The notes below the pieces were generated by a model. It made no database searches. It saw nothing but the letters and a program-made list of their open reading frames with translations, and had not been told where the DNA came from. From Pseudomonas sp. CC120222-01a (GTDB lineage Bacteria; Pseudomonadota; Gammaproteobacteria; Pseudomonadales; Pseudomonadaceae): DNA of 64,000 nucleotides. The stretch's first letter is position 1. Every line of letters starts with the position of its first letter. Shown in pieces: positions 29,728-38,409 of the stretch. The stretch covers positions 102,034 to 166,033 of the forward strand of contig NZ_QEQQ01000015.1 of NCBI RefSeq assembly GCF_003097235.1. Direction: 5' to 3'. Both the position numbers and the translations under genes were made by a program.

Positions 29728-29756
29728 TTGAAACCGTGCGACCGGCACCTTATATA
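29728..29756 (+). promoter_or_regulatory. Putative htpX promoter
   Basis: TTGAAA, a 17-nt spacer and TATATA make a near-consensus sigma-70 promoter 46 bp upstream of htpX. The TTGAAA box would also suit a heat-shock sigma factor, but the -10 lacks the CCCCAT form. Confidence 0.6.
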
Positions 29757-29801
29757 CCCCGCAGTAAGCAACAACTCATCCGTCAGGAGAACGTAACAAC
29801 C

Positions 29802-30689
29802 ATGATGCGCATTCTGTTGTTTGTAGCCACCAACCTCGCGGTGGTGCTGGTTGCAAGCATTACCCTGAGCCTGTTCGGCTTCAACGGGTTCATGGCCGCC
29901 AACGGGGTTGACCTCAACCTCAGCAGCCTGCTGGTCTTCTGCGCCGTGTTCGGCTTCGCGGGTTCCCTGGTCTCGCTGTTCATCTCCAAGTGGATGGCGA
30001 AGATGACCACCGGCACCCAGATCATCAGCCAGCCGCGCACCCGCCACGAGCAGTGGCTGCTGCAAACGGTCGAAGAGCTGTCCCGCGAAGCGGGCATCAA
30101 GATGCCGGAGGTGGGCATTTTCCCGGCCTACGAGGCCAACGCCTTCGCCACTGGCTGGAACCGCAACGACGCGCTGGTAGCCGTATCCCAGGGCCTGCTG
30201 GAGCGTTTCTCGCCCGATGAAGTGCGCGCCGTGCTGGCCCACGAAATCGGCCACGTGGCCAACGGTGACATGGTCACCCTGGCACTGGTGCAGGGCGTGG
30301 TGAACACCTTCGTGATGTTCTTCGCCCGCATCATCGGCAACTTCGTCGACAAGGTGATCTTCAAGAACGAAGAAGGCCAAGGCATTGCCTACTACGTGGC
30401 GACCATCGTCGCCGAGCTGATCCTGGGCATCCTCGCCAGCATGATCGTCATGTGGTTCTCGCGCCGCCGCGAATACCGTGCCGACGAAGCCGGTGCGCAA
30501 CTGGCCGGTACCGCTGCAATGATCGGCGCCCTGCAGCGCCTGCGCGTGGAGCAAGGCCTGCCGGTGCACATGCCCGACACCATGAAGGCCTTCGGCATCA
30601 ATGGCGGCCTCAAGCACGGCCTGGCCGGCCTGCTGATGAGCCACCCGCCGCTGGAAGACCGCATCGAGGCCCTGCGCCGCCGCGGCTGA
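29802..30689 (+). CDS. htpX: Membrane zinc metalloprotease HtpX
   Basis: A 295-aa inner-membrane M48 protease involved in quality control of membrane proteins. Two N-terminal transmembrane helices (about 3-26 and 40-62) precede the zinc motif HEIGH at residues 147-151, with the third ligand in the REYRADEAGA segment; further hydrophobic helices follow the active site. The start is the first of two adjacent ATG codons, preceded by AGGAGA. Length matches E. coli HtpX (293 aa). Confidence 0.97.
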   Translation: MMRILLFVATNLAVVLVASITLSLFGFNGFMAANGVDLNLSSLLVFCAVFGFAGSLVSLFISKWMAKMTTGTQIISQPRTRHEQWLLQTVEELSREAGIKMPEVGIFPAYEANAFATGWNRNDALVAVSQGLLERFSPDEVRAVLAHEIGHVANGDMVTLALVQGVVNTFVMFFARIIGNFVDKVIFKNEEGQGIAYYVATIVAELILGILASMIVMWFSRRREYRADEAGAQLAGTAAMIGALQRLRVEQGLPVHMPDTMKAFGINGGLKHGLAGLLMSHPPLEDRIEALRRRG

Positions 30690-30703
30690 TGCAAACGGTA
30701 AAG

Positions 30704-30730
30704 AAAAGGGCGACTTCGGTCGCCCTTTTT
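30704..30730. terminator. Bidirectional intrinsic terminator
   Basis: AAAAGGGCGAC-TTCG-GTCGCCCTTTTT is a stable tetraloop hairpin with A and T tracts on both sides. It lies between convergent htpX and tpm and can serve both. Confidence 0.9.
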
Positions 30731-30735
30731 GCTGG

Positions 30736-31386
30736 TCAGAACGTTACCTGATACACCCGCTCCAGCACGCTCGCGACACCTGCCTGGAGGAATTTCGGGC
30801 TCTCTTCGATAACCTCCCGCTCATCCAGCACCTGCACCTTGCCTCCCGCATAGCCCTGGCGTACCTCGCCATCCGGCACCGAAAACGGCGGCCCGTCCAG
30901 CAGCTGCTGATCGTAATCCATGGTCAGGAGCAGCCCCTGGCAACCTGCGGGAAGCACCTTCGTCAGATGCGCCATGTAGCGCGCCCGCATCTGCGATGGC
31001 AAGGCAATCACCGCTGCACGATCGTAGAGCCCTCTGCAATCGGCCACATCCTGCGCCTGCAAGGCAAAGAAATCGCCACACCAGATTTCCACATCAGCAC
31101 TGCGCCAGACTTCGAAAGCCCCCTGCGTCGAGACCTGCGGCGTCAGCCCCTGCTCACGGAAAAAGTCCTCGACCGCCCGCCGCGACAGCTCCACACCCAG
31201 TACCCGGTGCCCCTGCCCTGCCAGCCAGGCCATGTCCAGGCTCTTGCCGCACAGCGGCACCAGCACGCGCGCGCCCTCAGCTAGCGCCAGCCTCGGCCAG
31301 TGCGCCAGCAAGAAGGGGTTGACGTCCGTGCGGTGAAAACCGATCTGGTTATCGGCCCATCGCTTTTGCCAGAACGCTGGTTCCAT
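30736..31386 (-). CDS. tpm: Thiopurine S-methyltransferase
   Basis: A 216-aa SAM-dependent methyltransferase of the TPMT family. The start (EPAFWQKRWADNQIGFH) and VLVPLCGKSLDMAWLA are characteristic, the latter being the SAM-binding loop. Bacterial Tpm is linked to methylation of selenium and tellurium species. ATG 31386 is favoured because GGGAG lies five bases upstream; the GTG two codons earlier is too close to it. Divergent from the dioxygenase gene across a 100-bp region with a dyad. Confidence 0.93.
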   Translation of the reverse strand: MEPAFWQKRWADNQIGFHRTDVNPFLLAHWPRLALAEGARVLVPLCGKSLDMAWLAGQGHRVLGVELSRRAVEDFFREQGLTPQVSTQGAFEVWRSADVEIWCGDFFALQAQDVADCRGLYDRAAVIALPSQMRARYMAHLTKVLPAGCQGLLLTMDYDQQLLDGPPFSVPDGEVRQGYAGGKVQVLDEREVIEESPKFLQAGVASVLERVYQVTF

Positions 31387-31434
31387 GATCACTCCCGATT
31401 TTTAGATGGATAGAGGGTAAAACTTGGTTTGGAT

Positions 31435-31455
31435 TTCGATCTGTACTTGATCGAA
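31435..31455. promoter_or_regulatory. Inverted repeat between tpm and dioxygenase gene
   Basis: TTCGATC/GATCGAA, perfect 7-bp arms around TGTACTT, sits in the divergent intergenic region. It is a candidate operator for an unknown regulator. Confidence 0.4.
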
Positions 31456-31489
31456 GATGATTGCATCTTAACCCCTCAGGACCCCCGTC

Positions 31490-32242
31490 ATGTTGCCCAG
31501 CCTGTTCATTTCCCACGGTTCTCCCATGCTCGCCCTGCAACCCGGCGCCAGCGGGCCGTCACTGGCCGGGCTGGCCAACGCCCTGCCACGGCCAAAGGCG
31601 ATCGTGGTGGTGTCGGCGCACTGGGAAAGCCGTGAGCTGCTGGTGACCAGCGGCGCGCAGCCAGAAACCTGGCATGACTTCTACGGTTTCCCGCCGGCGC
31701 TGTACGCGGTGCAGTATCCGGCACCTGGAGATCCGGCCCTGGCCAGCCGGGTTGCTGAACTGCTGCAGGCCCGGCTGGACCCGCAGCGACCGTTCGATCA
31801 CGGCGCCTGGGTGCCGCTGTCGTTGATGTACCCGGATGCGAGCATTCCGGTGATTCAGGTTTCGTTGCCCAGCCAGATGGGGCCGGGGTTGCAGGTCAAG
31901 GTAGGCCAGGCGCTGGCTGGGTTGCGTGCTGAAGGCGTTTTGCTGGTGGGTTCCGGCAGCATCACGCACAACCTGGGTGAACTGGACTGGCATGCCGGGC
32001 CGGATGTGATCGAGCCCTGGGCCCTGGCGTTCCGGGACTGGGTGGTGGATCGGCTGAAGGCAGATGACCAGGCGGCGCTGCTGGATTACCGGAAACAGGC
32101 GCCGTTTGCAGCGCGTAACCATCCCAGTGATGAGCATTTGCTGCCGCTGTTCTTTGCCATGGGGGCTGGGGACAGGTTCGGGATCGTGCACCAGGGCTTC
32201 ACCCTGGGGGCGCTAGGGATGGACATCTATCGGTTCGACTGA
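31490..32242 (+). CDS. LigB/YgiD-family extradiol ring-cleavage dioxygenase
   Basis: A 250-aa protein of the DODA-type extradiol dioxygenase family, related to E. coli YgiD (4,5-DOPA dioxygenase). Likely metal and acid-base histidines are visible in FISHGSP, SAHWES, FDHGAWVPL and NHPSDEHLLPLF. The enzyme would open a catecholic ring with molecular oxygen; the natural substrate cannot be told from sequence. Monocistronic, divergent from tpm, followed by a REP pair. Confidence 0.88.
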   Translation: MLPSLFISHGSPMLALQPGASGPSLAGLANALPRPKAIVVVSAHWESRELLVTSGAQPETWHDFYGFPPALYAVQYPAPGDPALASRVAELLQARLDPQRPFDHGAWVPLSLMYPDASIPVIQVSLPSQMGPGLQVKVGQALAGLRAEGVLLVGSGSITHNLGELDWHAGPDVIEPWALAFRDWVVDRLKADDQAALLDYRKQAPFAARNHPSDEHLLPLFFAMGAGDRFGIVHQGFTLGALGMDIYRFD

Positions 32243-32248
32243 ATAACG

Positions 32249-32371
32249 CCGGGGGCGCTTTGCGCCCCTTTCGCGACACAAGGCCGCTCCCACAGGTCGG
32301 CGCAGTATGTGAAATTTGCGCTGTACCTGTAGGAGCGGCCTTGCGTCGCGAAAGGGCTGCGCAGCAGCCCC
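32249..32371. repeat. REP pair (GGAGCGGCC type)
   Basis: Inverted GGGGGCGCTTTGCGCCCCTT... and ...CCTGTAGGAGCGGCC copies lie between convergent genes. Confidence 0.88.
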
Positions 32372-32387
32372 AAAATGGCACAGGCAA

Positions 32388-32419
32388 AAAAAATCCCCGA
32401 CCTAGGCCGGGGATTTTTT
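32388..32419. terminator. Intrinsic terminator of the DEAD-box helicase gene
   Basis: AATCCCCG-ACCTAGG-CCGGGGATT hairpin with A and T tracts on both sides, so it can end leftward deaD transcription and also stop rightward readthrough. Confidence 0.88.
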
Positions 32420-32432
32420 CATTGCATCAGGA

Positions 32433-34124
32433 TCAATCTTCGCGATAACGGCGCAGCTTCAGCTGCTTGCCGGCTACACGAGTGTCCTTGAGCTTGGACA
32501 GCAGCTTCTCGAGGCCATCTTCCGGCAGCTCGATCAGGCTGAAGCTGTCGCGCACCTGGATGCGACCTATAGCATCACGGGCCAGGCCACCTTCGTTGAG
32601 GATCGCGCCCAGCAGGTTCTTGGCGGCGATGCCATCACGGGCACCCAGGGCGGTACGGCAACGCACGCGGCCTTCGGCCAGCGGCATTGGCGCACGACGC
32701 TCGCGGTCACCACCACGGTCGCCACGGTCACCACGATCGCTGCGCTCACCACGCTCGGTACGCTCGCCACGTGGGGCGAAGCTTGGTACCAGTGGCTGCT
32801 CGCGCTCGACGGTCGCCAGGTCCAGCGCCTGGCCGTTGGTGGCCTTGCGCAGCAGGGCCGAAGCCAGGGCACGGGCGCTGCAGCCGAGGTCGGCGGTCAG
32901 GCGGTCGAACAGCTCGCCATGGGTGGCTTCTGCTTCGGCAACCAGCGGCGCCAGGCTGTTGGTCAGCTTCTTGATGCGGGCGTCCAGCACAGCCTGGGCG
33001 TTAGGCAGGCGGGCTTCGGCAACCTTCTGACCGGTCACGCGCTCGATGACCTGCAGCATGCGGCGCTCACGCGGGGTGACCAGCAGCAGCGCACGGCCAT
33101 CGCGACCGGCACGGCCGGTACGGCCGATACGGTGCACGTAGGATTCCGGGTCGTACGGCATGTCGACGTTGAACACGTGAGTGATGCGCGGTACGTCCAG
33201 ACCACGGGCAGCGACGTCGGTGGCGACGACGATGTCCAGGCGGCCATCCTTCAGCGAGTCGATCACGCGCTCACGCTGGTTCTGGGCGATGTCGCCGTTC
33301 AGCGCGGCAGCCTTGTAGCCCTTGGCTTCCAGCGCGGCGGCCAGGTCCAGGGTGGCTTGCTTGGTGCGCACGAAAGCGATCAGCGCGTCGAATTCTTCGA
33401 CTTCCAGCAGACGCAGAACAGCCGGGATCTTCTGGTCGGCGTGGACCATCAGGTGGGCCTGCTCGATCGCGGTGACGGTCTGGGTCTTGCTCTGGATCTT
33501 GACGTGCTTTGGCTCACGCAGGTGGCGTTCGGCGATCGAGCGGATCGACGACGGCAGGGTTGCGGAGAACAGTACGGTCTGGCGGCTGGCCGGGATGGCA
33601 TCGAAGATCACTTCGAGGTCGTCCATGAAGCCCAGCTTGAGCATTTCGTCGGCTTCGTCCAGTACCAGGTACTGCACGGTGGACAGGACTTTCTCGTCAC
33701 GACGCAGGTGGTCGCACAGACGGCCCGGGGTAGCGACGACGATTTGCGCGCCGTTGCGAATGGCACGCAGCTGTGGGCCCATCGGGGCACCACCGTAGAC
33801 GGCCACTACATTTACGCCTGGCATCTGCTTGGCGTAGGTTTCGAAAGCGGTAGCAACTTGCAGCGCCAACTCACGGGTTGGCGCCAGGATCAGGGCTTGC
33901 GGTTCGCGCTTGCTCACATCGATCTTGTTGAGGATCGGCAGGGCGAAGGCAGCGGTCTTGCCGGTGCCAGTCTGCGCCTGGCCGATCATGTCGTGACCGG
34001 CGAGGATGATCGGGATCGATTGTTGCTGAATGGCAGACGGCTCTTCGTAGCCGGTAGCCAGAACGGCAGCAACAATGTTCGGATTAAGATCGAGAGCGGC
34101 GAAGCCGCCGGTTTCCTGGGTCAT
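32433..34124 (-). CDS. deaD: DEAD-box ATP-dependent RNA helicase, DeaD/CsdA type
   Basis: A 563-aa RNA helicase. The Walker A motif AQTGTGKT is at residues 50-57, motif II DEAD at 156-159, SAT follows in FSATLPS, and HRIGRTGRAGR is motif VI. After the helicase core come a basic, Arg/Gly/Asp-rich linker (RGERTERGERSDRGDRG) and a C-terminal DbpA-like RNA-binding domain (LLGAILNEGGL...LIELPE), as in DeaD. It remodels rRNA and mRNA structure, notably in the cold. ATG 34124 gives the canonical N-terminus. A long leader of over 200 nt upstream fits cold-shock regulation. Confidence 0.93.
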   Translation of the reverse strand: MTQETGGFAALDLNPNIVAAVLATGYEEPSAIQQQSIPIILAGHDMIGQAQTGTGKTAAFALPILNKIDVSKREPQALILAPTRELALQVATAFETYAKQMPGVNVVAVYGGAPMGPQLRAIRNGAQIVVATPGRLCDHLRRDEKVLSTVQYLVLDEADEMLKLGFMDDLEVIFDAIPASRQTVLFSATLPSSIRSIAERHLREPKHVKIQSKTQTVTAIEQAHLMVHADQKIPAVLRLLEVEEFDALIAFVRTKQATLDLAAALEAKGYKAAALNGDIAQNQRERVIDSLKDGRLDIVVATDVAARGLDVPRITHVFNVDMPYDPESYVHRIGRTGRAGRDGRALLLVTPRERRMLQVIERVTGQKVAEARLPNAQAVLDARIKKLTNSLAPLVAEAEATHGELFDRLTADLGCSARALASALLRKATNGQALDLATVEREQPLVPSFAPRGERTERGERSDRGDRGDRGGDRERRAPMPLAEGRVRCRTALGARDGIAAKNLLGAILNEGGLARDAIGRIQVRDSFSLIELPEDGLEKLLSKLKDTRVAGKQLKLRRYRED

Positions 34125-34348
34125 GGGTCTGCCTCTAAGTGCATCCGCAAAGACCCATGCTGCAAAGCTGCACATGCCTTGAAAGACCGGAACGGTCACC
34201 CAGGCAGCTTTGTCGGCGGGGATTTGCGAAAACGATTGAAAAAGAAAACTTTGGGAAGGTCCGCCTAGCGGACGTGCAGCCGAAGCTGGACTCGGAGGAT
34301 TTGCACCACCTGATTTTGAGGTCCGCTAAAAGACCGGCGCGTACTATA
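34125..34348 (-). promoter_or_regulatory. Long 5' leader and -10 box of deaD
   Basis: A TATAGT -10 box lies at 34348-34343 on the minus strand with only a weak -35, which would give a leader of about 210 nt before the ATG. No gene is supported in 34125-34456. Confidence 0.4.
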
Positions 34349-34456
34349 CCCGAAATAATACTGGGGAGTGAGTAAATTTTTCTGGCCGGTTAGCCAGTAT
34401 CGGGCCATCAGCCTTGGCCTGCTGAATCGATTCCTTCTGATGGTTCCGAGTTGCCC

Positions 34457-34543
34457 TTTTCGCGGGCTCGCCCGCTCCCACAGGCACCCCGCAGATCCTG
34501 AGGGCAGCGGTATTCCTGTGGGAGCGGGCAAGCCCGCGAAGCA
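34457..34543. repeat. REP pair (GGGAGCGGGC type)
   Basis: Inverted CGCGGGCTCGCCCGCTCCCACAGG and CCTGTGGGAGCGGGCAAGCC copies lie between the spermidine synthase-like gene and the deaD leader. Confidence 0.9.
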
Positions 34544-34556
34544 GGCGACGCGGTCT

Positions 34557-35312
34557 TCAGGTAGCCGGCCGGATCTCGCGAATCAGCCCTTCCAGGCTAT
34601 ACCCCAACCGCGGCGCCAAGGCCTCGGCTCGCGCCCGCAGGCCATCGAGGTCCAGTTGCTGGTCCAGGTCCGCCGGCACCAGCAGGATCACATTACCCTC
34701 CTTCACCGGCAGCTCCCAGTAATGCCGGTGGTACAGCCCGCGCAACAGCGCCGCGCCCAGTGGTTTGCCATCGTCGTTGGCCCACTGGTTGATCACCAGC
34801 CAGCCGCCAGGGTTCAGCTGCTTCTGGCAGTTCTCGAGGAAATTCCACGCCAGGTGCCCGACACCCGGCCCATGGTCGGTGTACAGGTCGACGAACAGCA
34901 GGTCGGCCTGCTCTGCCGTGGGCAGCAACTCCAGGGCGTCGCCAATGCGCACGTACAGCCGCGGGTCATCGTCCAGGCCCATGTATTCCATGGCCAGGCG
35001 CGGCACGTCCGCACGCAGCTCGATGGCCTCGATGTCTTCCAGCGGCAGGAACTTCATGCAGGCCTGGGTCAGGGTGCCGGCGCCCAGGCCAAGAAACAGC
35101 GCACTCTCCGGCTGTTCGTGGCACAGCGCACCGACCAGCATGGCGCGGGTGTAGTCGTACTCCAGCCAGCTGGGGTCGGCGGTGAACACGCAGCTCTGCT
35201 CGATGGCATCGCCAAACTCGAGGAAGCGGTAATCCTCCACCTCGTACACGCTGATGACGCCAAAGGCATCCTCGACCCGGGCCAGCAGCTTCTCTTCCCG
35301 CTCCGTCGCCAT
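34557..35312 (-). CDS. Spermidine synthase-like protein
   Basis: A 251-aa Rossmann-fold protein of the spermidine/spermine synthase superfamily. The nucleotide-binding loop FLGLGAGTLTQA and the acidic strand end IEAIELRADV are clear, and DLLFVDLY is the usual position of the catalytic Asp region. It lacks the full N-terminal beta domain of true SpeE, so transfer of an aminopropyl group is uncertain; it may instead be a related methyltransferase-fold protein. It diverges from the DAHP synthase gene. Confidence 0.75.
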   Translation of the reverse strand: MATEREEKLLARVEDAFGVISVYEVEDYRFLEFGDAIEQSCVFTADPSWLEYDYTRAMLVGALCHEQPESALFLGLGAGTLTQACMKFLPLEDIEAIELRADVPRLAMEYMGLDDDPRLYVRIGDALELLPTAEQADLLFVDLYTDHGPGVGHLAWNFLENCQKQLNPGGWLVINQWANDDGKPLGAALLRGLYHRHYWELPVKEGNVILLVPADLDQQLDLDGLRARAEALAPRLGYSLEGLIREIRPAT

Positions 35313-35429
35313 CTACCTGCCACCCGCCCGCGCAAAAACGCGTATTGTCCGTCAACGCCCCGGATGCAACAAGCTCGGCGCCGCTGTTACCATGGCAGGC
35401 AGCCTATAACAGACAAGACCGAGCCTGTG

Positions 35430-36776
35430 ATGAACCGACCGTGGAGCCCCGACAGCTGGCGTGCCCTGCCGATCCAGCAGCAACCGACCTACCCCGACGC
35501 CGCGCACCTGCTCAAGGTCGAGCAGACCCTGGCCAGCTACCCGCCGCTGGTGTTCGCCGGCGAGGCGCGCGAGCTGCGCCGCCAGTTCGCCGAGGTCACC
35601 GAGGGCCGCGCCTTCCTGCTGCAGGGCGGCGACTGCGCCGAAAGCTTCGCCGAGTTCTCGGCGGCGAAGATCCGCGACACCTTTAAAGTGCTGCTGCAGA
35701 TGGCCATCGTCATGACCTTCGCCGCCGGCTGCCCGGTGGTGAAGGTCGGGCGCATGGCCGGGCAGTTCGCCAAGCCGCGCTCCTCGGGCGACGAAACCAT
35801 CGGCAACGTCACCCTGCCGGCCTACCGCGGTGACATCGTCAACGGCATCGGTTTCGACGAGAAGAGCCGCGTGCCGGACCCGGAGCGCCTGCTGCAGGCC
35901 TACCACCAGGCCACCGCCAGCCTCAACCTGCTGCGCGCCTTCGCCCAGGGCGGTTTCGCCGACCTGCACCAGGTGCACAAGTGGAACCTCGACTTCATCG
36001 CCAACTCGGCGCTGGCCGACAAGTACCACCAGTTGGCCAACCGCATCGACGAAACCCTCGCCTTCATGCGCGCCTGCGGCCTGGACAGTGCGCCACAGCT
36101 GCGCGAAACCAGCTTCTTCACGGCCCACGAGGCGCTGCTGCTCAACTATGAAGAAGCCTTCGTGCGCCAGGACAGCCTGACCGGCGACTACTACGACTGC
36201 TCGGCGCACATGCTGTGGATCGGCGACCGCACCCGCCAGCTCGACGGCGCCCATGTTGAGTTCCTGCGCGGCGTGCACAACCCGATCGGGGTCAAGGTCG
36301 GCCCGAGCATGAACCCCGAAGAGCTGATCCGCCTGATCGACACGCTCAACCCGGCCAACGACCCCGGCCGCCTCAACCTGATCGTGCGCATGGGCGCCGG
36401 CAAGGTCGGCGCGCACCTGCCAGGGCTGATCCGCACCGTCGAGCGCGAGGGGCGCAAGGTGCTGTGGAGCTCCGACCCGATGCACGGCAACACCATCAAG
36501 GCCAGCAGCGGCTACAAGACCCGCGACTTCGCGCAGATCCTCGACGAGGTGAAGCAGTTCTTCCAGGTGCACCAGGCCGAAGGCAGCCATGCCGGCGGTA
36601 TCCATATCGAGATGACCGGGCAGAACGTCACCGAGTGCATCGGCGGCGCCCGGCCGATCACCGAGGATGCCCTGTCCGACCGCTACCACACCCACTGCGA
36701 CCCACGGATGAACGCCGATCAGTCGCTGGAACTGGCCTTCCTGATCGCCGAAACCCTCAAGCAGGTGCGGCGCTGA
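35430..36776 (+). CDS. Class II 3-deoxy-7-phosphoheptulonate synthase
   Basis: A 448-aa plant-type DAHP synthase that joins phosphoenolpyruvate and erythrose 4-phosphate at the entry of the shikimate pathway. The family motif QGGDCAESF, KVGRMAGQFAKPRS, GDIVNG and the metal-site GGIHIEMTGQNVTEC are all present, and length fits the class. Class II enzymes in pseudomonads are often linked to phenazine or other secondary aromatic pathways, but no such genes are nearby, so a housekeeping role is plausible. The 3' end overlaps convergent ycaQ by 20 bp. Confidence 0.95.
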   Translation: MNRPWSPDSWRALPIQQQPTYPDAAHLLKVEQTLASYPPLVFAGEARELRRQFAEVTEGRAFLLQGGDCAESFAEFSAAKIRDTFKVLLQMAIVMTFAAGCPVVKVGRMAGQFAKPRSSGDETIGNVTLPAYRGDIVNGIGFDEKSRVPDPERLLQAYHQATASLNLLRAFAQGGFADLHQVHKWNLDFIANSALADKYHQLANRIDETLAFMRACGLDSAPQLRETSFFTAHEALLLNYEEAFVRQDSLTGDYYDCSAHMLWIGDRTRQLDGAHVEFLRGVHNPIGVKVGPSMNPEELIRLIDTLNPANDPGRLNLIVRMGAGKVGAHLPGLIRTVEREGRKVLWSSDPMHGNTIKASSGYKTRDFAQILDEVKQFFQVHQAEGSHAGGIHIEMTGQNVTECIGGARPITEDALSDRYHTHCDPRMNADQSLELAFLIAETLKQVRR

Positions 36777-37977
36777 GCAGAGCCTGACGCAACTGGCTGC
36801 CCTCTGCCCGAGGGCAGTTCAGTTGCACCCGCTCCAGGCCCAGCCACTGGGCCATGCGCAGCAGATTGCCCGCCAGGGCCTGATAACCCTCTGGGTCCAA
36901 CGCTATCGATTCCGCGTGCACGGCATGCACCGCCAGTTGGCCCAGGGCGCGCTCGGCGCGCAGGTCCAGACGCGCGGCGATGCGTTCGCGGTGCAGAAAC
37001 GGCAACACGTAGTAGCCGTATACCCGCTTGTGCGCCGGGGTATAGATCTCCAGCCGGTAGTGGAAATCGAACAACCGCTCGGTGCGGTTGCGCTCCCAGA
37101 CCAGCGAATCGAACGGCGACAGTAACGCGCTGGCCTCGATGCGCCGGGGGATGCGCGGGGAGCCGGCGCAGTAGGCCGGTTGCTTCCAACCCTGTACCTC
37201 GACTGGCTGCAGGCGGCCATCGGCGAGCAGCTCGTGCAACGCCGCCCTGCCTTGGCCAGGCTCAAGGCGGAAGTAATCGCGCAAGTCGCGCTCGGTGGCC
37301 ACGCCCAGCGCCGTGGCGGCATGCAGCATCAGGCCTTGGTGGGCTTCGGCTTCGCCCGGCAGCGCCTGGTCGAGGATGGCCTTGGGCAGGACCCTTTCCG
37401 GCACATCGTAAAGCCGCTCGAAACCGCGCCGCCCCGCCACCGTCACTTCACCGGCGGCGAATAGCCATTCCAGCGCGTGCTTTTCTTCGCTCCAGTCCCA
37501 CCACGGGCCGGCCCGCTCCTGGCGGGTGGACAGGCTGCCCGCGCCCAGTGCGCCCTGTTCGCGCACGGCGGCCAAGACGCGGGCGATCACGTCCTGGCGT
37601 TCGCGGCCGAACTGCGCGAGTTGGCTGTAAATGCCGCGGCCATGGACGGCATGAGCCATGCGCCAGCGCAGCAGCGGATAGAGGTTCAGGGGTAATAGCG
37701 AGGCTTCGTGGCCCCAGTATTCGAACAGCTGGCGCTGGCGGCCACGGCCCCAAGCGAGTTGGTCGAGCATTTCTGGCGGGTAGTTGCCAAGGCGGGAGAA
37801 CAGCGGCAGGTAATGGGAGCGGACCACGGCGTTGACCGAGTCGATCTGCACCACGCCCAGGCGTTGCAGCATGTGTTTCAGTGCGAGAAGGGTCGGTGGG
37901 GCGTCAGGCTGTTTGCCGAATCCCTGGGCTGACAGGGCCAGACGGCGGGCCTGGCTTATGGACAACTTGAGCGACAA
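36757..37977 (-). CDS. ycaQ: YcaQ/AlkX-type DNA glycosylase
   Basis: A 406-aa winged-helix protein of the HTH_42 superfamily, the length of E. coli YcaQ (AlkX), a glycosylase that unhooks interstrand crosslinks. The catalytic Q-x-D motif of the AlkX branch is visible as VVQIDSVN (QID) at about residues 40-45, as opposed to QxQ of the AlkZ branch. Conserved FEYWGHEASLLP and YYVLPFLH segments are also present. I chose a TTG start at 37977 because GGAG lies seven bases upstream; no suitable ATG exists. Divergent from no neighbour; a REP pair lies upstream. Confidence 0.88.
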   Translation of the reverse strand: MSLKLSISQARRLALSAQGFGKQPDAPPTLLALKHMLQRLGVVQIDSVNAVVRSHYLPLFSRLGNYPPEMLDQLAWGRGRQRQLFEYWGHEASLLPLNLYPLLRWRMAHAVHGRGIYSQLAQFGRERQDVIARVLAAVREQGALGAGSLSTRQERAGPWWDWSEEKHALEWLFAAGEVTVAGRRGFERLYDVPERVLPKAILDQALPGEAEAHQGLMLHAATALGVATERDLRDYFRLEPGQGRAALHELLADGRLQPVEVQGWKQPAYCAGSPRIPRRIEASALLSPFDSLVWERNRTERLFDFHYRLEIYTPAHKRVYGYYVLPFLHRERIAARLDLRAERALGQLAVHAVHAESIALDPEGYQALAGNLLRMAQWLGLERVQLNCPRAEGSQLRQALLSAAPA

Positions 37978-38003
37978 GCCTGATCTCCTTTTATTGTCTG
38001 TTC

Positions 38004-38080
38004 CGGCCTCTTCGCGGGCACGCCCGCTCCCACAGGGATCGCACATAACCTGTGGGAGCGGGCGTGCCCGCGAAGAGGCC
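38004..38080. repeat. REP pair (GGGAGCGGGC type)
   Basis: A compact inverted pair, GGCCTCTTCGCGGGCACGCC and its mirror, joined by a 13-bp spacer, upstream of ycaQ and downstream of the DUF1127 gene. Confidence 0.92.
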
Positions 38081-38094
38081 TTTACAGGTTTAGC

Positions 38095-38313
38095 CTATTT
38101 GCGCAACGGATCATCCCAGAAATGCCGCTCGGCCTCTTGCTGGATGTCCGCCCGGCTCAAGCCCAGGTCATGCAAAGTCGCATCACTCAGGCTGGCCAGT
38201 TCCTGGCGCTGGCGGTACAGCTGCAGCCACCGGGCCGGGCGGTCCAGGGCCACATGCCACAGGTGGTTCAAGGAAAAGGCAGGTTGCTGGATGCTGCTGA
38301 CATGACCTTTCAT
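38095..38313 (-). CDS. DUF1127 small protein
   Basis: A 72-aa arginine-rich protein with the DUF1127 signature LYRQRQELASLSDATLHDLGLSRADI. Members of this family in alphaproteobacteria bind RNA or affect phosphate and carbon metabolism; in Pseudomonas the role is unknown. It diverges from the LysR gene that follows, which may control it. Confidence 0.88.
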   Translation of the reverse strand: MKGHVSSIQQPAFSLNHLWHVALDRPARWLQLYRQRQELASLSDATLHDLGLSRADIQQEAERHFWDDPLRK

Positions 38314-38409
38314 CGTGAAGCCCTCCGTGTTGATGGCTCCAGTCTCTGCCCAGGCTTAAGATCAATCCAACGAATGTTTCTGATGCCATGCATCTCGGAG
38401 ATTGATGCA

